The notes beneath the pieces were generated by a model. It did not search any database. It saw only the letters and a list, made by a program, of their open reading frames with translations, and was not told where the DNA came from. Both the position numbers and the translations under genes were made by a program. From Agrococcus baldri (GTDB taxonomy: Bacteria > Actinomycetota > Actinomycetes > Actinomycetales > Microbacteriaceae): a stretch of DNA of 64,000 bases. This document shows, one piece after another, positions 20,984 to 30,529 of the stretch (its first letter is position 1; each line of letters begins with the position of its first letter). The stretch covers positions 62,001 through 126,000 of the forward strand of contig BJUU01000005.1 of assembly GCA_007988785.1 (NCBI GenBank), read 5' to 3'.

Positions 20984-21028
20984 GGTCGACAAGGATGCCA
21001 CAGGCTCCCGTGCCCGCCGAGTCAGCGA

Positions 21029-21568
21029 CTACTGCCGCGCGGATCTCGCCCGGAAGGCCGCCACGTTCGTGCGCGACTGGCACGTGGTCGAGCAGAAGCG
21101 CCGCGAGCGGTTGCGCGACTGGTCGAAGAAGAGCCGCTCGCAGCGGTCGTCGCCGCAGCGCTTGCAGCGCGCGGTGTCGTCTGTGCGCACGAGGTCGACG
21201 AACGCCATCGCCGCGTGCACGGCGACCGCATCCGCGACCGGCGCGCCGACGCGCACGCCGTGCAGGTGCCAGTCGAAGTCGCCGTGCCGCACCAGGTGCG
21301 GCCGCGCCTCGCGCTCCTTGAACACGCGGTTCGCCATCTCGGCGACGGTGTCCCGCTCGGCATCCCACATGGCCTCGATCGTCGGCAGCACCGCCCACGT
21401 CGCCGCCGCATCCGCCTTCGTCGCCCCGCTCGCCCCCGGGAACGCCCACTCGGCGCACACGCGCCGAAGGCCCGCGGCGGTGTCGAGCTGACCGGCCCGG
21501 CGCTGGTTGCACAGCTCGGCCATGAACTCGAGCGTCGTCACGAGCTCGCGCGGGTGGTGCAGCGTCAC
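21029..21568 (-). CDS. CGNR zinc finger domain protein
   Basis: A 179-residue protein with a variable N-terminal ABATE-like region and a C-terminal CGNR zinc finger. The four zinc cysteines are in CKRC, and in FCSTTC after FFDQSRNRSRRFC, the family signature; here CGNR is represented by CQSR. CGNR proteins are probable transcription regulators. The GTG start has AGAGGAA upstream. Its neighbour downstream on the same strand is the APC permease, and a divergent EamA exporter lies upstream; it could control either, which is inference only. Confidence 0.8.
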   Translation of the reverse strand: MTLHHPRELVTTLEFMAELCNQRRAGQLDTAAGLRRVCAEWAFPGASGATKADAAATWAVLPTIEAMWDAERDTVAEMANRVFKEREARPHLVRHGDFDWHLHGVRVGAPVADAVAVHAAMAFVDLVRTDDTARCKRCGDDRCERLFFDQSRNRSRRFCSTTCQSRTNVAAFRARSARQ

Positions 21569-21579
21569 GGGTGTTCCTC

Positions 21580-21611
21580 TAGGCTCACGACTGTCAGGGC
21601 CAACGGTCGTG
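21580..21611. promoter_or_regulatory. Possible operator between the CGNR and EamA genes
   Basis: A TAGGCT -10-like box (21580-21585, plus strand) overlaps the start of an inverted repeat CACGAC-N14-GTCGTG (21586-21591 and 21606-21611) in the divergent intergenic region. Its placement would suit binding by a regulator such as the CGNR protein, but this is untested. Confidence 0.35.
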
Positions 21612-21672
21612 ACACGCGTGCCTCGACTCGGTGAGCACGATCGTAGACCCCTTCCTCCGCAAGCGAGTCATC

Positions 21673-22626
21673 ATGCAGTCCCGTCGCCCTCTCGGCCTGG
21701 CGCTCGCGCTCGCGAGCGCCGCCTCCTTCGCGCTCTCCGGCATCTTCGCCGCCGCGCTGCTCGACGGCGGCTGGAGCGCGGGCGCCGTCACCCTCGTGCG
21801 CATCGGCGGCGGCGCGCTCGTGCTGCTGGCGCCGACCCTCTGGCTGCTGCGCGGCAGGTGGGATGCGGTGCTGCGGTCGTGGCGGGAGGTGCTGGTGCTC
21901 GGCGTGCTCGCCGTCGCCGTCTGCCAGCTCGCGTTCTTCACCGCCGTCGCCTTCATCGATCCCTCGCTCGCGCTGCTGATCGAGTTCCTCGGGCCGGTGC
22001 TGCTGGTGTTCTTCACCTGGGCGACCACCCGAAGGGCGCCCGCGGTGCTCACGCTCGCCGGCGCCGCCGTCGCGCTGCTCGGCCTCGCCCTCGTGTCGGG
22101 CATCGGCGGGGATGCGCTGCACCCGCTGGGCGTGCTGCTGGCGCTCGGGGCCGCGGTCGGCAACGCCGGGTACTGGGCCTCGGCCTCGAAGGCCGACTCC
22201 GAGCTGCCGCCGATCGCGCTCGCGGGCCTCGGCCTGATGGTCGGCGCGCTCGTGCTCGGCATCGCGTCCGCCACCGGCCTGCTGCCGTTCGCCGCCACCG
22301 CCGAGCCGGTCGTGCTGGCGGGCTCGACGGTGCCGTGGTGGGCGGCGATGGGCATGCTCATCCTCATCGCGACGGCAGCCTCGTACGTGCTCGGCATCCT
22401 CGGCGCCCGCCGGCTCGGTGCGACGCTCGCGAGCTTCGTCGGCTACGCCGAGCCGATGTTCGGCATCCTCTGGACGGCGCTGCTGCTGGCGATCCTGCCG
22501 ACCGGCACGCAGTGGCTGGGAGCCGCGGCGATCATCGCCGGCGTCGTGCTCGTGCGGCTCGGCCAGGCCCGGCGCCCGCGCCCCACGAAGGGGCCGGCGA
22601 TCGTCGAGGGCATCCCGTCCCCGTAG
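21673..22626 (+). CDS. EamA family (DMT) transporter
   Basis: A 317-residue membrane protein with ten predicted helices in two EamA repeats, the drug/metabolite exporter layout. The first repeat opens with LALALASAASFALSGIFAAALL; the second ends with the GYAEPMFGILWTALLLAILP segment typical of the RhtA/YedA-like branch. The substrate is unknown; relatives export amino acids or small metabolites. The ATG at 21673 is preferred; a GTG at 21631 would add 14 residues. Confidence 0.8.
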   Translation: MQSRRPLGLALALASAASFALSGIFAAALLDGGWSAGAVTLVRIGGGALVLLAPTLWLLRGRWDAVLRSWREVLVLGVLAVAVCQLAFFTAVAFIDPSLALLIEFLGPVLLVFFTWATTRRAPAVLTLAGAAVALLGLALVSGIGGDALHPLGVLLALGAAVGNAGYWASASKADSELPPIALAGLGLMVGALVLGIASATGLLPFAATAEPVVLAGSTVPWWAAMGMLILIATAASYVLGILGARRLGATLASFVGYAEPMFGILWTALLLAILPTGTQWLGAAAIIAGVVLVRLGQARRPRPTKGPAIVEGIPSP

Positions 22627-22653
22627 ATCGCCCTCCTCCTCGACCTACGACGC

Positions 22654-23586
22654 TCAGAGCTTCCGCAGCAGGACGCTGCGGATCGTGTGGTCGTCGGCCT
22701 TGCGCAGCACGAGGTCGGCGCGCGGCCTGGTCGGCAGGATGTGCTCCACCAGGTTCGGCCCGTTGATGGAGTCCCACACGTCCTCCGAGTACATCCGCGC
22801 CTGCGTGCGCGTCATGTCGGCGAAGCGGTGGAAGTACGACTGCGGATCCTGGAAGGCGCTCTCCTTCAGTGCCCAGAACCGGTCGACGTACCACTCCCGG
22901 ATCGCGCTCGTGCGCGCATCCACGTAGATCGAGAAGTCGAACAGGTCGCTCACCGCGAGGTGCGAGCCCGAGGGCGGCGGCTGCAGCACGTTGAGGCCCT
23001 CGACGATGAGGATGTCGGGGCGCCGCACCACGATCTCCTCGCCCGGCACGATGTCGTAGGTGAGGTGCGAGTACACGGGCGCCCGCACCTCGGTCTCGCC
23101 CGACTTCACGCGCGAGACGAAGCCCAGCAGCGCTCGCCTGTCGTACGACTCGGGGAAGCCCTTGCGCTCCATCAGGCCGCGCTCCTCGAGCACCCGGTTC
23201 GGGTGCAGGAAGCCGTCGGTGGTGATGAGCTCGACCCGGGGCGAGCCCTCCCAGCGGCGCAGCAGCTCCTCGAGCAGGCGGGCGGTCGTCGACTTGCCGA
23301 CCGCGACGCTGCCGGCGACGCCGATGACGAAGGGGGTCGGATGCGCGACCGTGCCCAGGTAGGCGTGCGTCTCCCGGTGGAGGCGGGCCGCCGACTCCTG
23401 GTAGAGGCTCACGAGGCGCGACAGCGGCAGGTACACCTCTGCCACCTCGCGCAGCTCGAGCCGGTCGCCGAGGCCGCGCAGCCTGCGCACCTCCTCCTCG
23501 GTGAGGGGGTTGGGCATGCGTGGCGCGAGCCGAGCCCAGTCGGGTCGCTCGATCTCGACGAACGGCGACTGGATCGGGTGTGACAC
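22654..23586 (-). CDS. coaA: Type I pantothenate kinase
   Basis: First and regulated step of coenzyme A synthesis, phosphorylating pantothenate with ATP. The 310 residues match CoaA: Walker [13 protein letters not shown] (residues 89-100), TTDGFLHPN, the [14 protein letters not shown] segment, and EGLNVLQ. The GTG at 23586 is chosen because [12 protein letters not shown] is the family-like start, and a TAGGCT -10 on the minus strand ends 7 bases before it, which predicts a leaderless mRNA. It is divergent from glmS with overlapping promoters. Confidence 0.93.
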   Translation of the reverse strand: MSHPIQSPFVEIERPDWARLAPRMPNPLTEEEVRRLRGLGDRLELREVAEVYLPLSRLVSLYQESAARLHRETHAYLGTVAHPTPFVIGVAGSVAVGKSTTARLLEELLRRWEGSPRVELITTDGFLHPNRVLEERGLMERKGFPESYDRRALLGFVSRVKSGETEVRAPVYSHLTYDIVPGEEIVVRRPDILIVEGLNVLQPPPSGSHLAVSDLFDFSIYVDARTSAIREWYVDRFWALKESAFQDPQSYFHRFADMTRTQARMYSEDVWDSINGPNLVEHILPTRPRADLVLRKADDHTIRSVLLRKL

Positions 23587-23593
23587 GGGGGCG

Positions 23594-23612
23594 AGCCTAC
23601 CGCCGGTAGGAT
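23594..23612. promoter_or_regulatory. Palindromic back-to-back leaderless promoters of coaA and glmS
   Basis: The sequence CCTACC-GCC-GGTAGG carries one -10 box on each strand: TAGGCT on the minus strand (complement of 23594-23599) and TAGGAT on the plus strand (23607-23612). Each ends 7 bases before its start codon (GTG of coaA, ATG of glmS). The two polymerases cannot occupy this site at once, so the genes should compete for initiation. Confidence 0.7.
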
Positions 23613-23619
23613 CGTGACC

Positions 23620-25467
23620 ATGTGTGGAATCGTCGGGTACACGGGTCAGCGCAGCACCGTCGAGGTGCTGCTCGAGGGCCTCAGCAGGCTCGAGTACCGC
23701 GGCTATGACAGCGCGGGCGTCTCGGTGCTCGACGGCGGCTCGGTCGCGCTGCGCAAGAAGGGCGGCAAGCTCGCCGTGCTGCGCGACAGCCTCGAAGACG
23801 CGCCGCTGCCCGACGAGGGCGCGGGCATCGGCCACACCCGCTGGGCCACGCACGGCGGCCCCACCGACGAGAACGCGCACCCCCACCTGGCCGACGAGGG
23901 CAGGCTCTCGCTCATCCACAACGGCATCATCGAGAACTTCGCCGAGCTCCGGGCAGAGCTCGAGGCCGACGGCGAGACCTTCCTGAGCGAGACCGACACC
24001 GAGGCGGCCGCCAAGCTCGTCGGCCGCGCGTTCCGCGAGACCGGCGACCTCACGAAGGCCATGCAGCAGGTCGTGGCCCGCCTCGAGGGCCAGTTCACGC
24101 TGCTCGCGGTGCACGCCGAGCAGCCCGGCGTCGTCGTCGGCGCCTGCCACAACTCCCCGCTGCTGGTCGGCTACGGCGAGGGCGAGCACTTCCTCGGCAG
24201 CGACGTGAGCGCGTTCGTGAAGTTCACGCCCAACGCCGCCGCCCTCGACAACGACCAGATCGTCACCATCACCGCCGAGGGCGCATCCGTCACCGACTTC
24301 GCCGGCGCACCGCTCGAGCCCAAGCGCTTCGAGGTGAACTGGGATGCCTCGGCCGCCGACAAGGGCGGCTGGTCGTCGTTCATGGCGAAGGAGGTCGCCG
24401 AGGGGCCCGAGGCCGTCGCCAACACCCTGCGCGGTCGCCTGACCGACAGCGGCGTCAGCCTGGGAGAGCTCGGCGTGCTCGACGAGGAGGCGCTGCGCGG
24501 CATCGACCGCATCGTGATCGTCGCGTGCGGCACCGCCAACTACTCGGGGCTCGTGGGCAAGTACGCGATCGAGACCTGGGCGCGCGTGCCGGTCGAGGTC
24601 GACCTCGCGCACGAGTTCCGCTACCGCGACCCGGTGCTCGACGAGCGCACGCTCGTCATCTCGATCTCGCAGTCGGGCGAGACGATGGACACGAAGATGG
24701 CCGTGCAGCACGCCAAGGCGCAGGGCGCCCGCACGCTGTCGATCTGCAACACGCAGGGCGCCACCATCCCGCGCGAGTCGGAGGCGGTGCTCTACACGCA
24801 CGCCGGCCCCGAGGTGGCGGTCGCCTCGACCAAGGCGTTCCTCGCGCAGGTCATCGGCCAGCTGCTGTTCGGCCTGCACCTGGCGAAGGTGCGCGGCACC
24901 ATGACCGACGAGGCCATCGCCGAGGTCGTCACCGAGCTGCAGGAGCTGCCCGACGAGCTGCGCCAGGTGCTCTCCGAGCAGGAGACCGTGCACGAGCTCG
25001 CCCACTGGATGAGCGACACCCGCTCGGTGCTGTTCCTCGGCCGCCACGTGGGCTACCCGGTGGCGCTCGAGGGCGCGCTGAAGCTCAAGGAGATCAGCTA
25101 CATCCACGCGGAGGGCTTCGCCGGCGGCGAGCTCAAGCACGGCCCGATCGCGCTCATCGAGCCCGGTCAGGTCGTCTTCGTCGTGGTGCCGAGCCCCCGC
25201 AACGAGCCGCTGCTGCACTCGAAGATCATCAGCAACATCCAGGAGATCCGCGCCCGCGGCGCCCGCGTCATCGCGGTCGCCGAGGCCGGCGACGCGGCGG
25301 TCATGCCGTACGCCGACCAGGTGTTGCGGGTGCCGCTCACGCTGCCGATGCTCGAGCCGGTGCTGCAGGTCGTGCCGCTGCACATCTTCGCGCTCGAGCT
25401 CGCGACCGCGAAGGGCCTCGACGTCGACCAGCCGCGAAACCTGGCGAAGTCGGTCACGGTCGAGTGA
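23620..25467 (+). CDS. glmS: Glutamine-fructose-6-phosphate aminotransferase (isomerizing)
   Basis: Makes glucosamine-6-P from fructose-6-P and glutamine. The 615 residues have an N-terminal class II glutaminase domain whose nucleophile is Cys2 (MCGIVGYTG, exposed after Met removal), then two SIS domains with ACGTANYSG and the SQSGETMDT sugar-phosphate loop, and the C-terminal LAKSVTVE. The ATG at 23620 is required to leave Cys2 at the N-terminus, so an upstream GTG is rejected. Expression appears leaderless, which excludes a glmS ribozyme or riboswitch here. Confidence 0.97.
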   Translation: MCGIVGYTGQRSTVEVLLEGLSRLEYRGYDSAGVSVLDGGSVALRKKGGKLAVLRDSLEDAPLPDEGAGIGHTRWATHGGPTDENAHPHLADEGRLSLIHNGIIENFAELRAELEADGETFLSETDTEAAAKLVGRAFRETGDLTKAMQQVVARLEGQFTLLAVHAEQPGVVVGACHNSPLLVGYGEGEHFLGSDVSAFVKFTPNAAALDNDQIVTITAEGASVTDFAGAPLEPKRFEVNWDASAADKGGWSSFMAKEVAEGPEAVANTLRGRLTDSGVSLGELGVLDEEALRGIDRIVIVACGTANYSGLVGKYAIETWARVPVEVDLAHEFRYRDPVLDERTLVISISQSGETMDTKMAVQHAKAQGARTLSICNTQGATIPRESEAVLYTHAGPEVAVASTKAFLAQVIGQLLFGLHLAKVRGTMTDEAIAEVVTELQELPDELRQVLSEQETVHELAHWMSDTRSVLFLGRHVGYPVALEGALKLKEISYIHAEGFAGGELKHGPIALIEPGQVVFVVVPSPRNEPLLHSKIISNIQEIRARGARVIAVAEAGDAAVMPYADQVLRVPLTLPMLEPVLQVVPLHIFALELATAKGLDVDQPRNLAKSVTVE

Positions 25468-25489
25468 TGCGGATGCGTCCGGTCGCGCC

Positions 25490-25513
25490 ATGATCGTCGG
25501 TGCTGCGTCGTGA
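25490..25513 (+). other. Seven-codon mini-ORF duplicating the acpS start
   Basis: ATG ATC GTC GGT GCT GCG TCG TGA encodes MIVGAAS. Its first codons repeat the acpS start (GTG ATC GTC GG) 20 bases downstream, and its TGA overlaps the acpS GTG as GTGA. It may be the remnant of a short tandem duplication, or a leader peptide that delivers ribosomes to acpS by coupling. The sequence alone cannot tell. Confidence 0.4.
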
Positions 25514-25875
25514 TCGTCGGCCTGGGCGTCGACGTGGTCGACCTGGCCCGCTTCGAGCGGGCGATGACGCGCACCCCGCGGCTGGGCGCGCGGCTGTTCG
25601 CCCCCGAGGAGCTCGTCGTCGACGGCGAGCCGCGCCCGATCGCCTCGCTCGCGGCCCGCTTCGCCGCGAAGGAGGCCGCGCAGAAGGCCATCGGCACCAC
25701 CGCCGGCACCCGCTGGATCGACTTCGTGGTGCTGCAGGCCGCCGACGGCAAGCCACGGCTCGAGCTGCGGGGCACCGCCGCCGAGCACGCCGCCGCGATC
25801 GGCGCGCGAGCGCTGCACGTGTCGATGAGCCACGACGCCGGCATCGCCACGGCGACCGTCATCGCGGAGTCCTGA
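25510..25875 (+). CDS. acpS: Holo-[acyl-carrier-protein] synthase
   Basis: Transfers 4'-phosphopantetheine from CoA to acyl carrier protein. A 121-residue AcpS-type protein: the metal-binding Asp8 is in [17 protein letters not shown] and the second acidic ligand is in [13 protein letters not shown]; the end is [16 protein letters not shown]. The GTG at 25510 starts the conserved MIVGLGVD and overlaps the stop of a 7-codon mini-ORF. The acpS stop overlaps the alr start (TGATG). Its substrate CoA comes from the pathway begun by coaA nearby. Confidence 0.95.
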   Translation: MIVGLGVDVVDLARFERAMTRTPRLGARLFAPEELVVDGEPRPIASLAARFAAKEAAQKAIGTTAGTRWIDFVVLQAADGKPRLELRGTAAEHAAAIGARALHVSMSHDAGIATATVIAES

Positions 25876-27848
25876 TGCGCGTCGAGGTCGACACGGCGGC
25901 GGTCGCCGCCAACACCCGCGCGCTGCGCGCCCTCGTCGACGTACCTGTCTGCGGCGTCGTGAAGGCCGACGGCTACGGCCACGGCGCCGTGCGCTCTGCG
26001 CTCGCGATGCTCGAGGGCGGCGCGTCCATGCTGGGCGTCGTCGACCTGCGCGAGGCGCTCGCCCTGCGCCGGGCGGGCATCGACGCGCCGCTGCTGGCGT
26101 GGCTGCACGGCGCGAGCGCCGACTTCTCGCTCGCGGTCGCGCACGACATCCAGGTCGCCGTCTCGTCGATGGCGCAGCTCGAGGCCGCCGCCGCGGCCGG
26201 CGCGACCATCCACCTCAAGCTCGACACGGGCCTGGGCCGCAACGGCATCGCGCGCGGCGACCGCGCCGCGGCCATCGCGCGTGCCGTCGAGCTCGCTCGC
26301 GGCGGGGCGCGCATCCGCGGCATCATGTCGCACCTGGCCGGCACGGGCCGCGACGCCGACCTCGCCCAGGTCGCCGACTTCGCCGCGGCGCTCCAGCTCG
26401 CCGAGCCGCTCGGCTCCCCGGTGCGCCACCTCGCCAACTCGCAGGGCGCGCTCGCGCTGTCCGAGGCGCGCTTCGACCTCGTGCGCATCGGCATGGCGGC
26501 CTACGGCATCGACCCGAACGGGCCGGCGGCCGGCGACGGCGCGGGCGCCGCGGCGCTCGGGCTCGTGCCCGCCATGCGCGTGACGGCGCGCTTCGTCGAC
26601 GGCGTCGCCGAGGGTGGCCTCGACGACGGCCTGCTGCCCGCGATCGGCGCACCCGTGGCGGTGGCCGGCGAGCTCGCGCACGTGGTCGCGATCGGCGCCC
26701 GCCGGCTGCGCATCGAGCCGGCGCTGAGCGGCGAGGGCGTGCTGTGGGGCGACCCCGCCGCCGAGCGGCCCGAGCCCAGTGCGGACGCATGGGCCGCGGC
26801 AGCGGGCACGATCGGCTACGAGGTGGTCACCAGGATGGCCGCCGCGGAGCGCTCCGACGAAGCGGCCCCCGCCGACCCCGCGCTCGCGCCGCGCCGGGTG
26901 CTCGAGCTCGGCCTCGACGGCGAGCCGCAGCGGCTGCTGGGCGAGGTGATCGGCGTCAAGCGCGCCGAGGCGGGCCTCGGCATCTCCTACGGCGCCGAGT
27001 ACACCACCGAGCGCGAGACGACGCTCGCGCTCGTGGCCCTCGGCTACGCCGACGGGCTCACGCGATCCGCCACCGGGCGGCCGGTGCTGCTGGGCGGCGA
27101 GGCCCACCCGATCCGCGGCCGCGTGGCGATGGACCAGGTGGTGCTCGACATCGGCGACTGCCGCGCGAACGTCGGCGACGAGGCCGCGCTCGCCCACGCA
27201 TCCGCCCCCGAGCTCACCGGCATGATCGGCGCGCGCGTCGCGGTCGAGCTGGCCGGCACCGTGCCCGACACCGAGGCCATGGAGGCGCTGGGCGCGAGCA
27301 TCGGCGGGCAGCTGCGCGCGGGCGATGCCGTGCTGCTCATCGGCCCGCTCGGCGCCGGCAAGACCACGCTCACGCGCGGCATCGGCGCGGCGCTCGGCGC
27401 GCGCGGCACCGTGCAGAGCCCCACCTTCGTGCTCGCCCGCACCCACCGCACGGCCGCCGGCCCCGACCTGCAGCACGTCGACGCCTACCGGCTGCTCGCC
27501 GACGCCGAGGACGAGGCCGAGCTCGATGACCTCGATCTCGACCTCGACGGCGCCATCACCGTCGCGGAGTGGGGCGCGCCGCTCGAGCACGCGCTCGAGT
27601 CGTGGCTGCGGGTCGAGATCGCGCGCCCCTCCGTCGACGACGCCGACGACATCGACGACATCGACGCCGTCGACGAGTCGCCGCGCTCGGTGCGCATCAC
27701 CGGCCACGGCCCGGCCTGGGGCACGGAGCGCGTGCGCGCGCTCGCGCGGGCCGGGCACCGGGACCCGCTCCACCCAGCGGGACCCGGTGCACCGGGTCCC
27801 GTGCGGTCGAACGGGTCCCCGGGCGACGACGGAACGGAGAGGCGATGA
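25875..27848 (+). CDS. alr: Alanine racemase-TsaE fusion with a rearranged racemase C-terminal domain
   Basis: One 657-residue frame. Residues 1-235 are the Alr PLP barrel (Lys30 in [29 protein letters not shown]). Residues 240-288 look like a worn copy of the C-domain start, and 289-321 are a well-kept C-domain end ([25 protein letters not shown]). Only then comes the catalytic-tyrosine block (Tyr372 in [29 protein letters not shown], to about 437), then a degenerate stretch. Residues 463-570 are TsaE (GPLGAGKTT at 490-498, HVDAYRL, VAEWG), the ATPase for t6A formation, with an Asp-rich tail. Both active sites seem complete. No stop separates them, and the frame overlaps tsaB by ATGA. An ATG at 27222 could start TsaE alone. 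Confidence 0.88.
   Translation: MRVEVDTAAVAANTRALRALVDVPVCGVVKADGYGHGAVRSALAMLEGGASMLGVVDLREALALRRAGIDAPLLAWLHGASADFSLAVAHDIQVAVSSMAQLEAAAAAGATIHLKLDTGLGRNGIARGDRAAAIARAVELARGGARIRGIMSHLAGTGRDADLAQVADFAAALQLAEPLGSPVRHLANSQGALALSEARFDLVRIGMAAYGIDPNGPAAGDGAGAAALGLVPAMRVTARFVDGVAEGGLDDGLLPAIGAPVAVAGELAHVVAIGARRLRIEPALSGEGVLWGDPAAERPEPSADAWAAAAGTIGYEVVTRMAAAERSDEAAPADPALAPRRVLELGLDGEPQRLLGEVIGVKRAEAGLGISYGAEYTTERETTLALVALGYADGLTRSATGRPVLLGGEAHPIRGRVAMDQVVLDIGDCRANVGDEAALAHASAPELTGMIGARVAVELAGTVPDTEAMEALGASIGGQLRAGDAVLLIGPLGAGKTTLTRGIGAALGARGTVQSPTFVLARTHRTAAGPDLQHVDAYRLLADAEDEAELDDLDLDLDGAITVAEWGAPLEHALESWLRVEIARPSVDDADDIDDIDAVDESPRSVRITGHGPAWGTERVRALARAGHRDPLHPAGPGAPGPVRSNGSPGDDGTERR
27779..27800. 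repeat. 22-base perfect palindrome in the tail of alr-tsaE
   Basis: gggacccggtg followed by its own reverse complement, perfect over 22 bases. A direct copy of the CACCGGGACCC half lies just upstream (about 27766) and a related CGGGTCCC just downstream (about 27812). It codes for the Pro/Gly-rich end of the fusion protein, so it may be a small mobile-repeat-like insertion in a tolerant tail, or an mRNA hairpin before tsaB. Confidence 0.6.
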
Positions 27849-28444
27849 ACGCGGGCAGCGCGAGCGCACGCAGCATGACGCTGGCGATCGACACCTCGCT
27901 CGGCACCTCGGTGGCCGTCGTCGACGGCGGCGGCACGGTGGTCTTCCGCGAGCGGGCCGACGACACGCGCCGGCACGCCGAGCACCTGGGCGGCATGCTC
28001 GAGCGCGCCCTCGAGGGCCGGCGCTCGGCCATCGAGCTGGTCGTCGCGGGCATGGGGCCGGGCGCCTTCACGGGCCTGCGCGTCGGCATCGCCGCCGCGC
28101 GCGCGACCGCCCTCGGCCTCGGCGTGCCCTGCCGCGGCGTCGCGAGCCACGCCGGCGTGACGACCGGCAGCGCCCAGGTGACGACGGATGTGCGGCGCAA
28201 GGAGCGCGCGTGGAGCATCGTGGTCGACGGGCTGGTCGCCGGCGGCCCCCACCTCGCTCCCGCCGAGGCGGTGCCGGCGCCGGGCGGGGCGCACGCGGGC
28301 CTCGAGCGCATCGATGCGCAGGGGGTGGACGCCGCGCTGCTGGCGCTCGCGGTCGCGCGCGGCGCCGCCGAGGTGCCGCAGGCGCTCTACCTGCGCGAGG
28401 CCGATGCCGTGCCCTCCGCGGGGCCGAAGCGGGTGAGCCGATGA
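27845..28444 (+). CDS. tsaB: t6A biosynthesis protein TsaB
   Basis: Partner and activator of TsaD in making N6-threonylcarbamoyl-adenosine at tRNA position 37. The 199-residue actin-like protein has [14 protein letters not shown] at the start and [21 protein letters not shown], the family signature. It lacks the metal histidines of TsaD, as expected. Its ATG overlaps the TGA of alr-tsaE. The region after residue 105 is shorter and less conserved than in E. coli TsaB, which is common in actinobacteria. Confidence 0.9.
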   Translation: MNAGSASARSMTLAIDTSLGTSVAVVDGGGTVVFRERADDTRRHAEHLGGMLERALEGRRSAIELVVAGMGPGAFTGLRVGIAAARATALGLGVPCRGVASHAGVTTGSAQVTTDVRRKERAWSIVVDGLVAGGPHLAPAEAVPAPGGAHAGLERIDAQGVDAALLALAVARGAAEVPQALYLREADAVPSAGPKRVSR

Positions 28445-28941
28445 CCGACGAGCCAGTGAGCGAGCACGAGCGGCACGTGACCGATCGGCGCGAGGGGACG
28501 GTGCGCATCCGCACCGCCACCGCATCCGACCTCGACGCCGTCATGGCGATCGAGCTGGCGTCGTTCGGCGCGAGCGCGTGGACTCACGAGACCATGCGCG
28601 CAGAGCTCGGCAGCGAGTGGGGTCGCTACCTCGTCGCCGAGGAGGCCGGCGCCGCCCTCGGCTACGCGGGCCTGCGCGCCGTGGGCGTCGAGGGCGATGT
28701 GCAGACGATCGCCGTGGATGCCGCGGCGAGGGGCCGCGGGATCGGCCGGGCTCTGCTGGCCGAGCTGCTGGCGGAGGCCGAGCGCCGGGGCGTGCGCGAG
28801 CTCTTCCTCGAGGTGCGGGCCGACAACCCCGTGGCGCGCGCGCTCTACGAATCGGTCGGCTTCGCCGAGATCGGCGTGCGGCCGCGCTACTACCAGCCGG
28901 AGGATGTGGATGCCGTGGTCATGAAGCGGGTGCGGGCATGA
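28441..28941 (+). CDS. rimI: Ribosomal protein S18 alanine N-acetyltransferase RimI
   Basis: A GNAT acetyltransferase of 166 residues. After a charged 20-residue start come [22 protein letters not shown], the acetyl-CoA loop [20 protein letters not shown] (R-G-x-G-x-G/A), and [29 protein letters not shown], the RimI-type C-terminus. RimI acetylates protein N-termini; in actinobacteria its targets are poorly known. It overlaps tsaB and tsaD by 4 bases on each side, the common tsaB-rimI-tsaD arrangement. Confidence 0.9.
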   Translation: MTDEPVSEHERHVTDRREGTVRIRTATASDLDAVMAIELASFGASAWTHETMRAELGSEWGRYLVAEEAGAALGYAGLRAVGVEGDVQTIAVDAAARGRGIGRALLAELLAEAERRGVRELFLEVRADNPVARALYESVGFAEIGVRPRYYQPEDVDAVVMKRVRA

Positions 28942-29987
28942 AGGCGCCGGTGGTGCTGGGCATCGAGACGAGCTGCGACGAGACCGGCGTCGGCATCGTG
29001 CGCGGCACCGAGCTGCTCGCCAACCGCATCGCCTCGTCGATGGAGCTGCACGCCCGCTTCGGCGGCGTCGTGCCCGAGATCGCTGCGCGCGCGCACCTGG
29101 AGGCGATGGAGCCGACGATCCGCGCGGCGCTCGCCGACGCATCCATGACCCTCGACGACATCGACGCGGTCGCCGTCACCGCCGGGCCGGGGCTCGCCGG
29201 CGCGCTCATGGTCGGCATCGGTGCCGCGAAGGGGCTCGCGACGGCGCGCGAGCTGCCGCTCTACGGCGTCAACCACCTGGTCGGCCACGTCGCCGCCGAC
29301 GTGCTCTCCGGCGAGCCGCTCGAGCTGCCGACGATCGCGCTGCTCGTCTCGGGCGGGCACACCTCGCTGCTGCTCGTGCGCGACCTGGCCGGCGACGTCG
29401 AGCTGCTGGGCGAGACCATCGACGACGCCGCGGGCGAGGCCTTCGACAAGACCGCGCGGCTGCTGGGCCTCAGCTACCCGGGCGGGCCATCGATCGACGC
29501 GGCCGCCGCGGAGGGCGACGCGCGCGCGATCGCCTTCCCGCGCGGCCTGACCGCCCCGAAGGACCGCGAGCGGCACCGCTGGAACTTCTCGTTCTCGGGC
29601 CTCAAGACCGCCGTCGCCCGCCACGTCGAGCGCGCCGAGGCGGCGGGGGAGCCGCTGCCGGTCGCCGACGTGGCCGCGAGCTTCCGCGAGGCGGTCGTCG
29701 ACGTGCTGATCGCCAAGGCGCTCGACGCCTGCGCCGCGCACGGCATCCCGCGGCTGCTGCTGGGCGGCGGCGTGGTCGCCAACGCGCGGCTGCGCGAGGT
29801 CGCGACCGAGCGCTGCGCCGAGGCGGGCGTGACGCTGCGCATCCCGCCGCTCGAGCTCTGCACCGACAACGGGGCGATGATCGCCGCGGTCGGCGCGATG
29901 CTCGTCGCGCGCGGCGACGCGCCCAGCCCCGCCGGATTCGCCGCCGAGTCGACCCTCGAGGCCGACACCGTGCAGGTGACGGCGTGA
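28938..29987 (+). CDS. tsaD: tRNA N6-threonylcarbamoyltransferase TsaD
   Basis: Catalytic subunit transferring the threonylcarbamoyl group to A37 of ANN-decoding tRNAs. The 349 residues begin [17 protein letters not shown]; the metal ligands His113 and His117 are in [38 protein letters not shown] and [11 protein letters not shown] follow, and the last ligand Asp is in CTDNGAMIA. It starts in the ATGA overlap with rimI. With TsaE and TsaB in the same operon, only TsaC (Sua5) is missing locally. Confidence 0.96.
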   Translation: MKAPVVLGIETSCDETGVGIVRGTELLANRIASSMELHARFGGVVPEIAARAHLEAMEPTIRAALADASMTLDDIDAVAVTAGPGLAGALMVGIGAAKGLATARELPLYGVNHLVGHVAADVLSGEPLELPTIALLVSGGHTSLLLVRDLAGDVELLGETIDDAAGEAFDKTARLLGLSYPGGPSIDAAAAEGDARAIAFPRGLTAPKDRERHRWNFSFSGLKTAVARHVERAEAAGEPLPVADVAASFREAVVDVLIAKALDACAAHGIPRLLLGGGVVANARLREVATERCAEAGVTLRIPPLELCTDNGAMIAAVGAMLVARGDAPSPAGFAAESTLEADTVQVTA

Positions 29988-30096
29988 GCGGGCGCGCGGC
30001 GGCGCGGGGGAGCTGGGCAGGCGCAGTGCGGATGCCCAGGTCGGCCCGGCAGAATGGCTGCGGCACCGCAGGTGCCCGGGCACGAGGAGGAACGGC

Positions 30097-30450
30097 ATGA
30101 GCGCGACCGCATGGCCCCAGCAGCAGGGCTGGAGCGCACCGCCCGCGCAGCCTGCCTGGCGGGCGCCGACGCATCCCGGCCCGGCGACCAACCTGATGGC
30201 GCTGCTCGCCATCGGCGCTGCCGCCCTCGGCACGACCGTCTTCCTCGGCCTCGGCTCCATCGCCGCCGTCGTGCTGGGCTTCATCGCGCTCGCGCAGATC
30301 AGGCGCACCGGCGACGACGGCCGCCTGCTGGCGATCTGGGCGATCGTGCTCGGCGGCGTCACGCTGCTCGCGCTCATCGTGGGCGCCGTGATCGGCATCG
30401 GCGCGATCGTCGCCTTCTCGCAGCAGCTCGCCACGACCCCCGGCTTCTGA
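30097..30450 (+). CDS. DUF4190-type small membrane protein
   Basis: A 117-residue protein with a short Pro/Gln/Trp-rich cytoplasmic start and two or three membrane segments (about residues 33-66 and 79-108) joined by [20 protein letters not shown]. The QI+RTG...G..LA..A pattern is typical of DUF4190. Its function is unknown. GAGGAGGAA precedes the ATG. It is the first of three similar small membrane proteins in a row. Confidence 0.75.
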   Translation: MSATAWPQQQGWSAPPAQPAWRAPTHPGPATNLMALLAIGAAALGTTVFLGLGSIAAVVLGFIALAQIRRTGDDGRLLAIWAIVLGGVTLLALIVGAVIGIGAIVAFSQQLATTPGF

Positions 30451-30529
30451 GCCGGATCGGTTCAGGCTTCACCCGTCGCCGCGCGGTACGGTGGTGCCCG
30501 CGCATCCGCGCGCCGCAAGGAGGTTCCCC

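Noticed and set aside
23587-23619. glmS ribozyme or riboswitch upstream of glmS
   Set aside because: There are only 33 bases between coaA and glmS, and the promoter sits 7 bases from the start, so no leader RNA exists.
23587-25833. Long upstream extension of coaA on the minus strand, opposite glmS
   Set aside because: The extension is composition-biased and runs through the glmS coding region; the conserved CoaA start is at 23586.
27222-27848. TsaE as a separate gene starting at the ATG at 27222
   Set aside because: There is no stop between the racemase part and TsaE and no clear ribosome-binding site before 27222, so a fusion is favoured; an internal start cannot be ruled out.
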